Shown: piece after piece, positions 54,967 through 62,934 of the stretch
Position numbering within the stretch: position 1 is the first letter of the stretch
Layout: the number at the start of each line of letters is the position of its first letter
From: Undibacter mobilis
Lineage (GTDB): Bacteria > Pseudomonadota > Alphaproteobacteria > Rhizobiales > Xanthobacteraceae
Reading direction: 5' to 3'
Length of the DNA stretch: 64,000 bases
Assembly: GCF_003367195.1 (NCBI RefSeq)
Contig: NZ_QRGO01000002.1
Coordinates: 1-64,000, forward strand
Notes under the pieces: model-generated
Databases searched by the model: none
What the model was told of the DNA's origin: nothing
The model's input: the letters and a program-made list of their open reading frames with translations, nothing else
Translations under genes and position numbers: made by a program

Positions 54967-57069
54967 TCACGCCTTCCGCACCCACACCTTATTGTCGTGA
55001 AACGCCGCGCCGCCGAACGGCGCCACCGCATCCGCGCCGGTGAGCGTGTTGATGCCGCGGCCGTCCACGTAAGCCGAATTCGGCCAGATCGATTCCGCGA
55101 TCAGCACGCCGCGGCGCACGCCGTCGAACAGTTTGGCATGCAGGCGCACCTCGCCGCGCCGATTACCCAGCACGACCTCGTCGCCGTCAGCGATGCCCTG
55201 CTCTGCCGCGTCGTCCGGATGGATCATCACCGTCGGCCGTTTCTCGTTGGCCTGCGATGTCGGCGTTTCATTGAACGTCGAATTGAGGAAGCCGCGCGCC
55301 GGTGACGTCGCCAGCCGGAACGGATGTTCCGCATCGGCCGTCTCGACCACGTTCCAGTGATCGGGCAGCACCGGCATGTCGTCGACCGGACCTGACGTGT
55401 ACGGGCTGCGGAATGGCACTTTCGGCCAGTCCGGCTTGAAGCGGAATTTGCCGTCCGGCCAGTTGAAGCCGTCGAGGTAATGCGCCTTCTCGAATGGCGG
55501 CTGGCAATCGATCCACTTATTGGCTTCGAGTTCGGCCAGCGTGCCGCGCTTCGAGCGGCGCAGCATGTCGTCGATCAGTTCGCGCGGGCTCATGCCGAAG
55601 CCCTCGTGCTCGGCGCCGAGACGTTCGGCCAAGGCGGCAACGACGTCGTGATTGTTACGGCACTCGCCCGGCGGTTCGACCAGCTTTGGCCCCAGCATAA
55701 TGTATTGGTGGCCGCCGCCGCGATAAATGTCGTCGTGTTCGAGAAAGGTCGTTGCTGGCAGCACGATATCGGCGACCTCTGCCGTCTCGGTCATGAACTG
55801 CTCGTGGACGCAGACGAACAGGTCGTCGCGGGCAAAGCCGCGCTTCACCAAGGTCTGGTCCGGCGCCACCGACAGGGGATTGGTGTTCTGAATAAACAGC
55901 GCATCGACCGGCGGCCCGCCCCGCAAGGCGTCGCGGTCGCCGGTGAGGATCGCGCCGATCCGCGACTGATCGAGCATGCGCACTTTCGGGTCGAAGGCAT
56001 CGGTGCCTTCGATCAGCGATTTGTTGAGGCCGAAGATATCGTTGTTGTTGTGAAAGGCGCCGCCGCCCTCATATTGCCAGGCGCCGGTGACGGCGGCGAT
56101 CGACAGCGCCGCGTGCATATTGGCCGCACCATTGCGCGAACGGGCGAAGCCATAGCCGAGCCGGAAATAGGTGCGCTTGGTATCGCCGATCAGCCGCGCG
56201 AACTCTTCGATGGTCTCGACCGGCGTACCGGTGATCGCGGAGGCCCATTGCGGATCGCGCGTTTTGAGATGCGCTTCGAGTTCACGCGGCGCGTCGGTGT
56301 ATTTGTCGAGATAGGCCCAGTCCGCCTTGCCGTCGCGGAACAGGCAATGCATCACCGCACAAGCAAGCGCGCCGTCGGTGCCGGGCTTCACCAGCACCGG
56401 AAGATCGGCCTGCGCCATGGTGCCGTTCATATAGACATCGACCGCTGCAATCTTGGCGCCGCGTTCTTTTCGCGCGTGCGTCGCATGGGTCATGACATTG
56501 ACCTGCGTGTTGACCGGATTGGTGCCCCAAATCACCACGAGATCGGACTTCGCCATCTCGCGCGGATCGCTGCCGGCGATCTTGCCGGTGCCGGCGGCAA
56601 AACCAGACCACGCCGGATTGACGCAGATGGTCGAATGAAAGCCCGAATATTTCTTGACGTGGCGCAGCCGGTGGATGCCGTCGCGCATGACGAGGCCCAT
56701 GGTGCCGGCGTAATAATACGGCCAGACGCTTTCCGCGCCGTGGTGCGTTTCGGCCTTCAATAGCTGCTCGGCCACGATATCGAGCGCGTCGTCCCAGCCG
56801 ATGCGGCGAAACTCGCGCGAGCCTTTCCCGCCGACGCGCTGCAGCGGATGCATCAGGCGATCGGCGTGATGCTCGCGCTCGGCATAGCGCGCCACTTTCG
56901 CGCAGACGACACCCGCAGTGTAGTCGTTGTCGCGCGCGCCGCGCACGCGGCCGATGGTATGCGCGTCGAGAATTTCGACATCGAGCGCGCAGGTCGAGGG
57001 GCAATCATGCGGACAGGCCGAATGCCCGATCCGGATGGCTTGCTTCGGAGGCCGGACGGTCTGGTTCAT
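54967..57069 (-). CDS. molybdopterin-dependent oxidoreductase (DMSO reductase superfamily)
   Basis: A 700-residue catalytic subunit. A 4Fe-4S site is formed by Cys19, Cys23 and Cys27 (ACPHDCPSTC) and Cys56 (VVCAKVA). Molybdopterin-dinucleotide regions include DLVVIWGTNPVNTQ, LFIQNTNPLSVAPDQ and EVADIVLPATTFLEHDD, and the C-terminal MPT-binding beta barrel ends the protein. The residue bound to Mo is uncertain (CVNPAWSG region). No signal peptide or Tat motif, and no electron-transfer or membrane subunit is adjacent, so it seems a cytoplasmic single-subunit enzyme; substrate unknown. Confidence 0.9.
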   Translation of the reverse strand: MNQTVRPPKQAIRIGHSACPHDCPSTCALDVEILDAHTIGRVRGARDNDYTAGVVCAKVARYAEREHHADRLMHPLQRVGGKGSREFRRIGWDDALDIVAEQLLKAETHHGAESVWPYYYAGTMGLVMRDGIHRLRHVKKYSGFHSTICVNPAWSGFAAGTGKIAGSDPREMAKSDLVVIWGTNPVNTQVNVMTHATHARKERGAKIAAVDVYMNGTMAQADLPVLVKPGTDGALACAVMHCLFRDGKADWAYLDKYTDAPRELEAHLKTRDPQWASAITGTPVETIEEFARLIGDTKRTYFRLGYGFARSRNGAANMHAALSIAAVTGAWQYEGGGAFHNNNDIFGLNKSLIEGTDAFDPKVRMLDQSRIGAILTGDRDALRGGPPVDALFIQNTNPLSVAPDQTLVKRGFARDDLFVCVHEQFMTETAEVADIVLPATTFLEHDDIYRGGGHQYIMLGPKLVEPPGECRNNHDVVAALAERLGAEHEGFGMSPRELIDDMLRRSKRGTLAELEANKWIDCQPPFEKAHYLDGFNWPDGKFRFKPDWPKVPFRSPYTSGPVDDMPVLPDHWNVVETADAEHPFRLATSPARGFLNSTFNETPTSQANEKRPTVMIHPDDAAEQGIADGDEVVLGNRRGEVRLHAKLFDGVRRGVLIAESIWPNSAYVDGRGINTLTGADAVAPFGGAAFHDNKVWVRKA

Positions 57070-57124
57070 GGCCGCGACTATACCGGCGGAGTCGCCGCAA
57101 GTCGCGCCCCTGTCGCGTCCTGTC

Positions 57125-57862
57125 CTAGACTTCGCTTTCCTTCGGCATGCGCGAGCGCCGCCACAGGCCGCCGACCGTCAGCACCAGCACCGCGCCGACC
57201 GCCGCGGCCGTGTACTCGACCACGTGCGCCGTGCCGGCCCCGTACTGGGCCAGATAGCCCGTCACCACCGGATCGGTCGCAATGACCTCACCGGAGATCC
57301 AGCCGAGCAGCGCCGCGCCGGCCCAGATCAGCACCGGGAAGCGGTCAAGCAGCGCCATGATCAGCGCCGCGCCGGCCACGATCAGCGGGATCGAAATGGC
57401 CAGGCCGATGACCAGCAGCGCCATGTTGCCGCCGGCCGCGGCGGCAATGGCGATGACGTTGTCGAGGCTCATGATGATGTCGGCGACCGCGACAATGCGC
57501 ACGGCGCGCCACAGATTCTGCACCGCCTCGCCGTGATCGTCCTCGGCCTCGTCCGGCACCAGGAGCTTGGCGGCGATGTAGAGCAGCGCCAGGCCGCCCG
57601 CGATCTTGAGCCACGGCAGCAGCATCAGCGTCGCGACGACGCCAGTGAAGACAATGCGCATGCCGACGGCGACACCGGCGCCGAGGATCATGCCCCATTT
57701 GCGCTGATGCGGTGGCAGACCGCGGCAGGCCATGGCAATGACCAGCGCGTTATCGCCGGAGAGAAGGATGTTGATCCAGATGATCTTGACGAGCGCGATC
57801 CAGAATTCGCCGCCGCCCATCTGGCCCCAGCCGGAGCCGATCATCTCAAACAGATTTGCCAC
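57125..57862 (-). CDS. TerC/YjbE family membrane protein, putative metal exporter
   Basis: A 245-residue membrane protein with about seven helices. The two inverted repeats carry INILLSGDNALVIAMA and VADIIMSLDNVIAIAAA, each with the conserved Asp-Asn that binds metal; related proteins export manganese or calcium or help metallate exoenzymes. An acidic loop (PDEAEDDHGE) separates the halves. The start is GTG at 57862 with GGGGAG 8 bases upstream. I looked for a manganese riboswitch upstream and did not see one. It lies downstream of ndk on the same strand. Confidence 0.88.
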   Translation of the reverse strand: MANLFEMIGSGWGQMGGGEFWIALVKIIWINILLSGDNALVIAMACRGLPPHQRKWGMILGAGVAVGMRIVFTGVVATLMLLPWLKIAGGLALLYIAAKLLVPDEAEDDHGEAVQNLWRAVRIVAVADIIMSLDNVIAIAAAAGGNMALLVIGLAISIPLIVAGAALIMALLDRFPVLIWAGAALLGWISGEVIATDPVVTGYLAQYGAGTAHVVEYTAAAVGAVLVLTVGGLWRRSRMPKESEV

Positions 57863-57940
57863 CGCTTTGTCTCCCCACCTGTGCCCGCATCGCGCTGTGC
57901 GGATAGTTCAAAGTTACACGGTTCAGTTCGCCGGATCGTT

Positions 57941-57970
57941 GCGGGCCGCCCCTTTGCGGAAGCGGCCCGC
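57941..57970 (-). terminator. GC-rich hairpin after ndk
   Basis: GCGGGCCGC (57941-57949) and GCGGCCCGC (57962-57970) form a perfect 9-bp stem 23 bases after the ndk stop. No T-run follows, so it is a weak terminator or an mRNA-stabilising hairpin between ndk and the TerC-like gene. Confidence 0.5.
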
Positions 57971-57993
57971 CGCCGGTTCTTCGCTAATTGATC

Positions 57994-58416
57994 TTAGCCG
58001 ACGATTTCGTTGCCGGAGAAGAACTGGGCGATCTCGATCGCCGCGTTCTCGGCCGAGTCCGAACCATGCACCGAGTTCTCGCCGATCGACTTGGCGTGGG
58101 TCTTGCGGATGGTGCCATCGGCCGCCTTCGACGGGTCAGTGGCGCCCATCACGTCCCGGTACTTGGCAATCGCGCCTTCGCCTTCGAGCACCTGCACGAC
58201 GACCGGCGCCGAGATCATGAAATCGACGAGTTCGCCGAAGAACGGCCGTGCCTTGTGAACGGAATAGAACTGCTCGGCCTGGTCCTTGGTGATGCGCACG
58301 CGCTTCTGCGCGACGATGCGCAGACCGGCCTTTTCGATCATGGCATTGATCGCGCCGGTCAGGTTCCGCTCGGTGGCATCGGGCTTGAGGATCGAAAAAG
58401 TACGCTCAACTGCCAT
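57994..58416 (-). CDS. ndk: nucleoside diphosphate kinase
   Basis: Ndk of 140 residues, which keeps nucleoside triphosphates in balance by passing phosphate through a histidine. The catalytic His117 is in [27 protein letters not shown] at the start, [11 protein letters not shown] and [14 protein letters not shown] complete the family pattern. AAGGA lies about 10 bases before the ATG. It is divergent from the DinB-like gene. Confidence 0.98.
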   Translation of the reverse strand: MAVERTFSILKPDATERNLTGAINAMIEKAGLRIVAQKRVRITKDQAEQFYSVHKARPFFGELVDFMISAPVVVQVLEGEGAIAKYRDVMGATDPSKAADGTIRKTHAKSIGENSVHGSDSAENAAIEIAQFFSGNEIVG

Positions 58417-58569
58417 CGGGTTTAAATCCTTCAGTGGAATTGATCGGACTGATGTCCGACTTTGATTGGAGGGGAGATTGCGGGCGGCTTATACCGGGGG
58501 CCGAGGGGGCCCGGCAAGGCCGGTTTTCCTCTCCTTTCAAGGACTTTTCCGAGAGAGCTGGAGGCATTG

Positions 58570-59094
58570 ATGAAATCCCGCTACCAGATGTTCGCCGCCT
58601 ACAATGCCTGGTGCAATGAGCGGCTCTACGATGCCATCGCCAAGGTGCCGGACGCCGAATACCGCGCCGATCGCGGCGCCTTCTTCAAATCGCTGCACGG
58701 CACGCTGAATCACCTCCTGGTCGCCGACCGTATCTGGATGCGGCGCTTTACCGGCGTCGGCGAGGTCCCACCGGGCCTCAACGCCATCCTGTTCGACCGT
58801 TTCGAGGATTTACGGGCCGCTCGCCGCTCGCAAGACGTTCTTATCAATCGCTACATAGACGGCCTCGATCAGGCCAGGCTCGACGGGACGTTGCGCTACA
58901 AGACGGTTGTCAATCCGCAGGTCATCGAGCAGCCGCTGGCGCCCGCGCTGGACCATTTCTTCAATCACCAGACGCATCACCGCGGCCAGGCGCACGCCCT
59001 TCTCACCGCCATTCTCGGCAATGATGCGACGCCGAGTTTCGACCTTCTGATCCTCCAGCGCGAAACCGGCATGGGCCTGAGCTCGATGAGCTGA
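58570..59094 (+). CDS. DinB family protein
   Basis: A 174-residue four-helix protein of the DinB/YfiT fold. The metal-binding histidines are in LHGTLNHLLVADRIWMRR near residue 47 and THHRGQAHALL near 137. These are usually thiol-dependent transferases or metal-binding proteins; the substrate here is unknown. FAAYNAWCNERLYDA opens the first helix. The ATG at 58570 fits the family; an upstream frame does not. Monocistronic, followed by a decayed repeat. Confidence 0.88.
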   Translation: MKSRYQMFAAYNAWCNERLYDAIAKVPDAEYRADRGAFFKSLHGTLNHLLVADRIWMRRFTGVGEVPPGLNAILFDRFEDLRAARRSQDVLINRYIDGLDQARLDGTLRYKTVVNPQVIEQPLAPALDHFFNHQTHHRGQAHALLTAILGNDATPSFDLLILQRETGMGLSSMS

Positions 59095-59104
59095 GCTCCA
59101 TCTC

Positions 59105-59140
59105 GTCATTCCGGACGCGGCAAGACGCGCCCGGAAGGAC
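59105..59140. repeat. decayed copy of the GTCATTCCGG repeat
   Basis: GTCATTCCGG (59105-59114) with an imperfect partner CCGGAAGGAC (59131-59140), one change from the family arm. It lies between the DinB-like and ABC-F genes. Confidence 0.7.
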
Positions 59141-59192
59141 ATCGGAATTGGGGATTGCGCGGCGCGGGCGTGTCGGCCACAAGGCGCGCATC

Positions 59193-61061
59193 ATGCTGAT
59201 TATCGACAATCTCACCGTCCGCATCGCCGGCCGTTCCCTGCTCGAGGATGCCAGCGCCCGGGTCACGCCCGGCGCGCGCGTCGGCCTGATCGGCCGCAAT
59301 GGCACCGGCAAATCGACGCTGTTCAATGTCATCACCGGCCAACTGGGCGCGGAAACCGGTTCCGTCAGCCTGCCGCCGCGCTGGCGCATCGGCCGCCTCG
59401 CCCAGGAAGCGCCGAACGGTCCCGAGAGCCTGCTCAAAGTCGTGCTGCAAGCGCCGAGCGAGCGCACCGACCTGCTGGCCGAAGCTGAAACCGCCACCGA
59501 TCCGAACCGTATTGCCGAGATTCAGTCGCGCCTTGCCGACATCGGCGCCCATGCCGCCCCGGCCCGGGCCGCCGCCATCCTGTCAGGGCTCGGCTTCTCG
59601 CCGTCGGACCAGCAACGCCCCTGCACCGAATTTTCCGGCGGCTGGCGCATGCGCGTCGCCCTCGCCGCGACCTTGTTCGCCGAACCCGACCTGCTGTTGC
59701 TCGACGAGCCCACCAACTATCTCGATCTCGAAGGCACGCTGTGGCTGCAGGATCATCTGGCGAAATATCCGCACACCATGATCGTGGTCAGCCATGACCG
59801 CGACCTCCTGGACAATTCGGTCAACCAGATCCTCGCCCTCGAAGCCAAGAAGCTCACGCTCTACAAAGGCGGCTATTCCGACTTCGAGCGCCTGCGCAGC
59901 GAACGCCTCGCGCTCGACCAGAAGATGATCAAGAAGCAGGAGGCCCAGCGTGCGCATCTGCAGGCCTTCGTCGATCGCTTCCGCGCCAAGGCCACCAAGG
60001 CGCGGCAGGCGCAGTCGCGCATCAAGATGCTGGCCAAGATGCAGCCCATCGTGTCGATGACGACGGACGATGTGCGGCCGATCAACATTCCCGCACCGGA
60101 CAAGCTGCTATCGCCGCCGATCATCGCCACCGACGGCGTCGCGGTCGGCTACGAGCCCGGCCATCCGGTGCTCAGCGGCGTATCGCTGCGCATCGACAAT
60201 GATGACCGCATCGCGCTGCTGGGCTCCAACGGCAACGGCAAATCGACTTTGGTGAAGCTGCTTGCCGGCCGCCTCAAACCCGAGCGCGGCACTGTCACGC
60301 GCGCCGCGCCTTTGAAGGTCGGCTACTTCGCGCAGCATCAGGTCGACGAGCTCGACCTCAACGACAGCCCCTACGATCATGTCCGCCGCCTGATGCCCGA
60401 TCAGCCGGAAGCCAGAATACGCGCCCGCGTCGGCGCCATCGGCTTTTCCGGTGACGCCGGCAACACCAAGGTCGAGAAACTGTCGGGCGGCGAGAAAGCC
60501 CGATTGATGCTGGGCCTGTCGACCTTCGAGGCGCCGCATCTCATCATCCTCGACGAGCCGACCAACCATCTCGACATCGACAGCCGCGGCGCGCTGATCG
60601 AAGCAATCAACGATTTCCCCGGCGCCGTGATCCTGGTGTCGCACGACCGTTATTTGCTGGAAGCCTGCGTCGACCGGCTGTGGCTGGTGGCGGGCGGCAA
60701 GGTCAAACCCTTCGACGGCGATATCGAGGACTACCACCGCTTCATCCTGTCGGAAGGCAAGCCGTCGAGCGTCGCGAAAGCCGCGCCGCGCGTCGATCCG
60801 GCCGAAGCGCGCCGCGCCGCCGCCGAAAAACGCGCCGAGACGGCACCGCTACGCAAGCAGATTCAAAAAGCGGAAGCCGACATAGCGCAGCTCAACAAGC
60901 AACTCGCCAAGCTCGACAACACGCTGGGCGACGGCGAGCTGTTCGTGAAGGACCCTGCACGCGCCGCCGATCTGTCGAAGACACGCGCGAACGTCGTCGC
61001 GGCGATCGCCAAGGCCGAAGAGGAATGGCTCGCCGCTTCCAGCGCACTGGAGCAGGCGTAA
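59193..61061 (+). CDS. ABC-F family ATPase
   Basis: A 622-residue soluble protein with two ABC ATPase domains and no membrane domain. Walker A motifs are GLIGRNGTGKSTL and GSNGNGKSTLVK, signatures FSGGWRMRVALA and LSGGEKARLML, and Walker B LLLLDEPTNYLD and LIILDEPTNHLD. A basic linker (QEAQRAHLQAFVDRFRAKA) joins the halves, and a coiled coil ends it. ABC-F proteins act on the ribosome in translation or antibiotic protection; this layout is nearest to Uup/YheS types. The ATG at 59193 precedes the first strand. Confidence 0.93.
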   Translation: MLIIDNLTVRIAGRSLLEDASARVTPGARVGLIGRNGTGKSTLFNVITGQLGAETGSVSLPPRWRIGRLAQEAPNGPESLLKVVLQAPSERTDLLAEAETATDPNRIAEIQSRLADIGAHAAPARAAAILSGLGFSPSDQQRPCTEFSGGWRMRVALAATLFAEPDLLLLDEPTNYLDLEGTLWLQDHLAKYPHTMIVVSHDRDLLDNSVNQILALEAKKLTLYKGGYSDFERLRSERLALDQKMIKKQEAQRAHLQAFVDRFRAKATKARQAQSRIKMLAKMQPIVSMTTDDVRPINIPAPDKLLSPPIIATDGVAVGYEPGHPVLSGVSLRIDNDDRIALLGSNGNGKSTLVKLLAGRLKPERGTVTRAAPLKVGYFAQHQVDELDLNDSPYDHVRRLMPDQPEARIRARVGAIGFSGDAGNTKVEKLSGGEKARLMLGLSTFEAPHLIILDEPTNHLDIDSRGALIEAINDFPGAVILVSHDRYLLEACVDRLWLVAGGKVKPFDGDIEDYHRFILSEGKPSSVAKAAPRVDPAEARRAAAEKRAETAPLRKQIQKAEADIAQLNKQLAKLDNTLGDGELFVKDPARAADLSKTRANVVAAIAKAEEEWLAASSALEQA

Positions 61062-61075
61062 ATTCCGGCGCCGGA

Positions 61076-61711
61076 TTAGTTGATGCGGGTCGGCGCGCGC
61101 TTCGGCGCCGGTTTCTTCTTCGCCACCGGTTTCGGCTTCTGCGCTTGCGGCAACGCATCGACCACCTTCAGGCGGCCCGACGCAAAGGTGTACACGCCCG
61201 GCCACTGCCCAGCGGCGTAGGTCAGCACGGTCTTGCGCTCGTTGTTTTCGGCCGCGCTAATAGCGACGTTGCTTGGCGTGCCGGCGCGGCGCACCACCTG
61301 GCATTCCGACATCCCGAGCGCGACGCCGCCCAGGACCGGTGCGTCACCGCCCGCTGGCATCGGCGAACCGGCAAGATCGCCCGCCACCGAGCCGGCTTGC
61401 GGCGCGGCGGGGCTTGCCGGCGCTGGCGTCTCGGCCGCCGCAGCAGCACAGCTGCCGTCAGGATTGACGAGATCTTCCGGAGGCACCGGCCCGCTGGGCC
61501 CGAGCGACAAATTCTTGGCCGTCCCCATCGAGCCTGAGCCGTCCTCGCGCGAGAACAGGCCGCTCACCGGCTTAGAAAACCAGCCGGCGTCAGAGCGCAG
61601 CGTATCGCTCATGCTGTTCACACTGCCGCAGCCACCAAGGGCAAGCGCCACAAGCGCAGTGCCGGCCATCGCCAGTTTCGATTTCACGTCGCGTCGCACC
61701 AAGACAAACAT
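61076..61711 (-). CDS. lipoprotein of unknown function
   Basis: A 211-residue protein with a lipobox (ALALGGCGS, Cys28) after a short hydrophobic signal, so probably lipidated. Residues 40-120 are low-complexity Gly/Ser/Pro/Ala. A small folded part, ALGMSECQVVRRAGTPSNVAI to GQWPGVYTFASGRLKVVDAL, resembles the BamE/SmpA-like alpha-beta fold. A Lys/Pro/Arg tail ends it. A second Met at residue 15 is another possible start. It converges on the ABC-F gene. Confidence 0.75.
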   Translation of the reverse strand: MFVLVRRDVKSKLAMAGTALVALALGGCGSVNSMSDTLRSDAGWFSKPVSGLFSREDGSGSMGTAKNLSLGPSGPVPPEDLVNPDGSCAAAAAETPAPASPAAPQAGSVAGDLAGSPMPAGGDAPVLGGVALGMSECQVVRRAGTPSNVAISAAENNERKTVLTYAAGQWPGVYTFASGRLKVVDALPQAQKPKPVAKKKPAPKRAPTRIN

Positions 61712-61843
61712 CCCCGGATCAATTCATCATCAGCAATCTATCGTATTGTCCCTTAAGACCTATTTTGCGTCATCACAATGGCAGCGGCAACTCGGCCAGT
61801 GGCCGAGCCGCTGCTCAAATCAAGGGGAACCGGACGGCGGTTC

Positions 61844-62296
61844 TCAGGCTTTCTTGACCCAGCGGCCCTGCTCGTCGGGCTGCCAATAGGTCGCCTCGAA
61901 GCCCTTGCCCTTGGCCTCGGTCCAGAAGCCCCGCGCTTGCGCCACCGCGTCATCGTCGTTGCCGTCGAACACCAGCACGATGCGCTGATAGGCCTCGGCG
62001 TCAGCCGGCAGCGCTGCGCCATCGATCAGGAAACGCACGGTCGCGGCATTCGGATTGGTGTCGTTGACCGTGAGCAGCACCGGTTGCTGTGCCGCTTCCG
62101 CCTCGCGCCAGGTGCCGTGCGGCAGGAAGCCGTCGTCGCGATAGGTCCATAGATGGGCGTCGAGCGCCTCGATGCGCTCTTCGCTGGAGCCTTGCACCGC
62201 GACGCGCCAGCCGCGCTCCAGCGATTTCTCGATGAGCGGCGTCAGCACGCCTTCGAGCTTCTGGCCCTGCAGATGGTAGAAGAGAATTTCGGTCAT
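61844..62296 (-). CDS. holC: DNA polymerase III chi subunit
   Basis: HolC of 150 residues, which links the clamp loader to single-strand-binding protein. Typical stretches are EILFYHLQGQKLEGVLTPLI, RGWRVAVQGSSEERIEALDAHLWTY cut to its core (LDAHLWTYRDDGFLPHG), PVLLTVNDTNPNAA, and the C-terminal ATYWQPDEQGRWVKKA. It is usually just after pepA; here an opposite-strand gene (62418-62864) lies between the two. Confidence 0.94.
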   Translation of the reverse strand: MTEILFYHLQGQKLEGVLTPLIEKSLERGWRVAVQGSSEERIEALDAHLWTYRDDGFLPHGTWREAEAAQQPVLLTVNDTNPNAATVRFLIDGAALPADAEAYQRIVLVFDGNDDDAVAQARGFWTEAKGKGFEATYWQPDEQGRWVKKA

Positions 62297-62417
62297 GACT
62301 TCCGCATCATACGCAGGCCCGCCGGTGCCGTCTCGAACTGACTAAATTTAGACACGTTTTGATTGTCTCATCGGAAACTGCAACGGGAGGATAACATGGA
62401 CCGAAAAGGCAAATGCC

Positions 62418-62864
62418 ATGCGTTCCTTCCGAAGTCTCGGCATCGCGGTCGCGATGCTCGTCCCGCTGTCGGCGATTGACACGCCGGCTTACGCAATCAC
62501 CACCGAACAATGGCGCAATGTCTGCTTCGACTCGCTGGGCCTGCGCAGCGCGACGTCGCAAGTCGACGTCGGCAAAGCCGGCTTCAGAATGGACGATGGC
62601 GTCGCGCCGGCCGCCCGTGCCAAGCCGCCGCCGCCCACATGGGACGCCACGCTCAGGAGCACCATCGCGTTCATCAAGGCCTATCCGGACTCGGGCGGCA
62701 ACTACTTGCTGATCGTTCAATGCGTCGGCACCGCCGAGCGATACGGCACAACGTTTCCCAAGTGCAATTCGACGCAGACGCCGATCACGGCGGCAACGCC
62801 GAAGACGCTCAGCGAATACACGGATGATGAACTCATCGACTGGGTGAACGCCAACATTCCATGA
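62418..62864 (+). CDS. exported protein of unknown function between holC and pepA
   Basis: A 148-residue protein with a signal peptide (hydrophobic 8-24, AYA-I). The mature part has two Cys (NVCFDSLGL and IVQCVGTAERYG), an RNTIAFIKAYPD-like helix (STIAFIKAYPDSGGNY) and an acidic end (SEYTDDELIDWVNANIP). The layout, a Cys early and a helical tail, is reminiscent of Rap1a/Tai-like immunity folds, but similarity is too weak to name it. It is read against its neighbours on both sides, a sign of insertion into the pepA-holC pair. Confidence 0.7.
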   Translation: MRSFRSLGIAVAMLVPLSAIDTPAYAITTEQWRNVCFDSLGLRSATSQVDVGKAGFRMDDGVAPAARAKPPPPTWDATLRSTIAFIKAYPDSGGNYLLIVQCVGTAERYGTTFPKCNSTQTPITAATPKTLSEYTDDELIDWVNANIP

Positions 62865-62934
62865 TGCCGGACGGCCGCTGAATGCCGAGCGACCCGCGTG
62901 GCGGATTTTGAACGCGCAAGAGAGCCAGGCGCCC

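Noticed and set aside
57863..57993. manganese (yybP-ykoY) riboswitch upstream of the TerC-like gene
   Set aside because: The gap contains only a GC hairpin and no recognisable riboswitch core.
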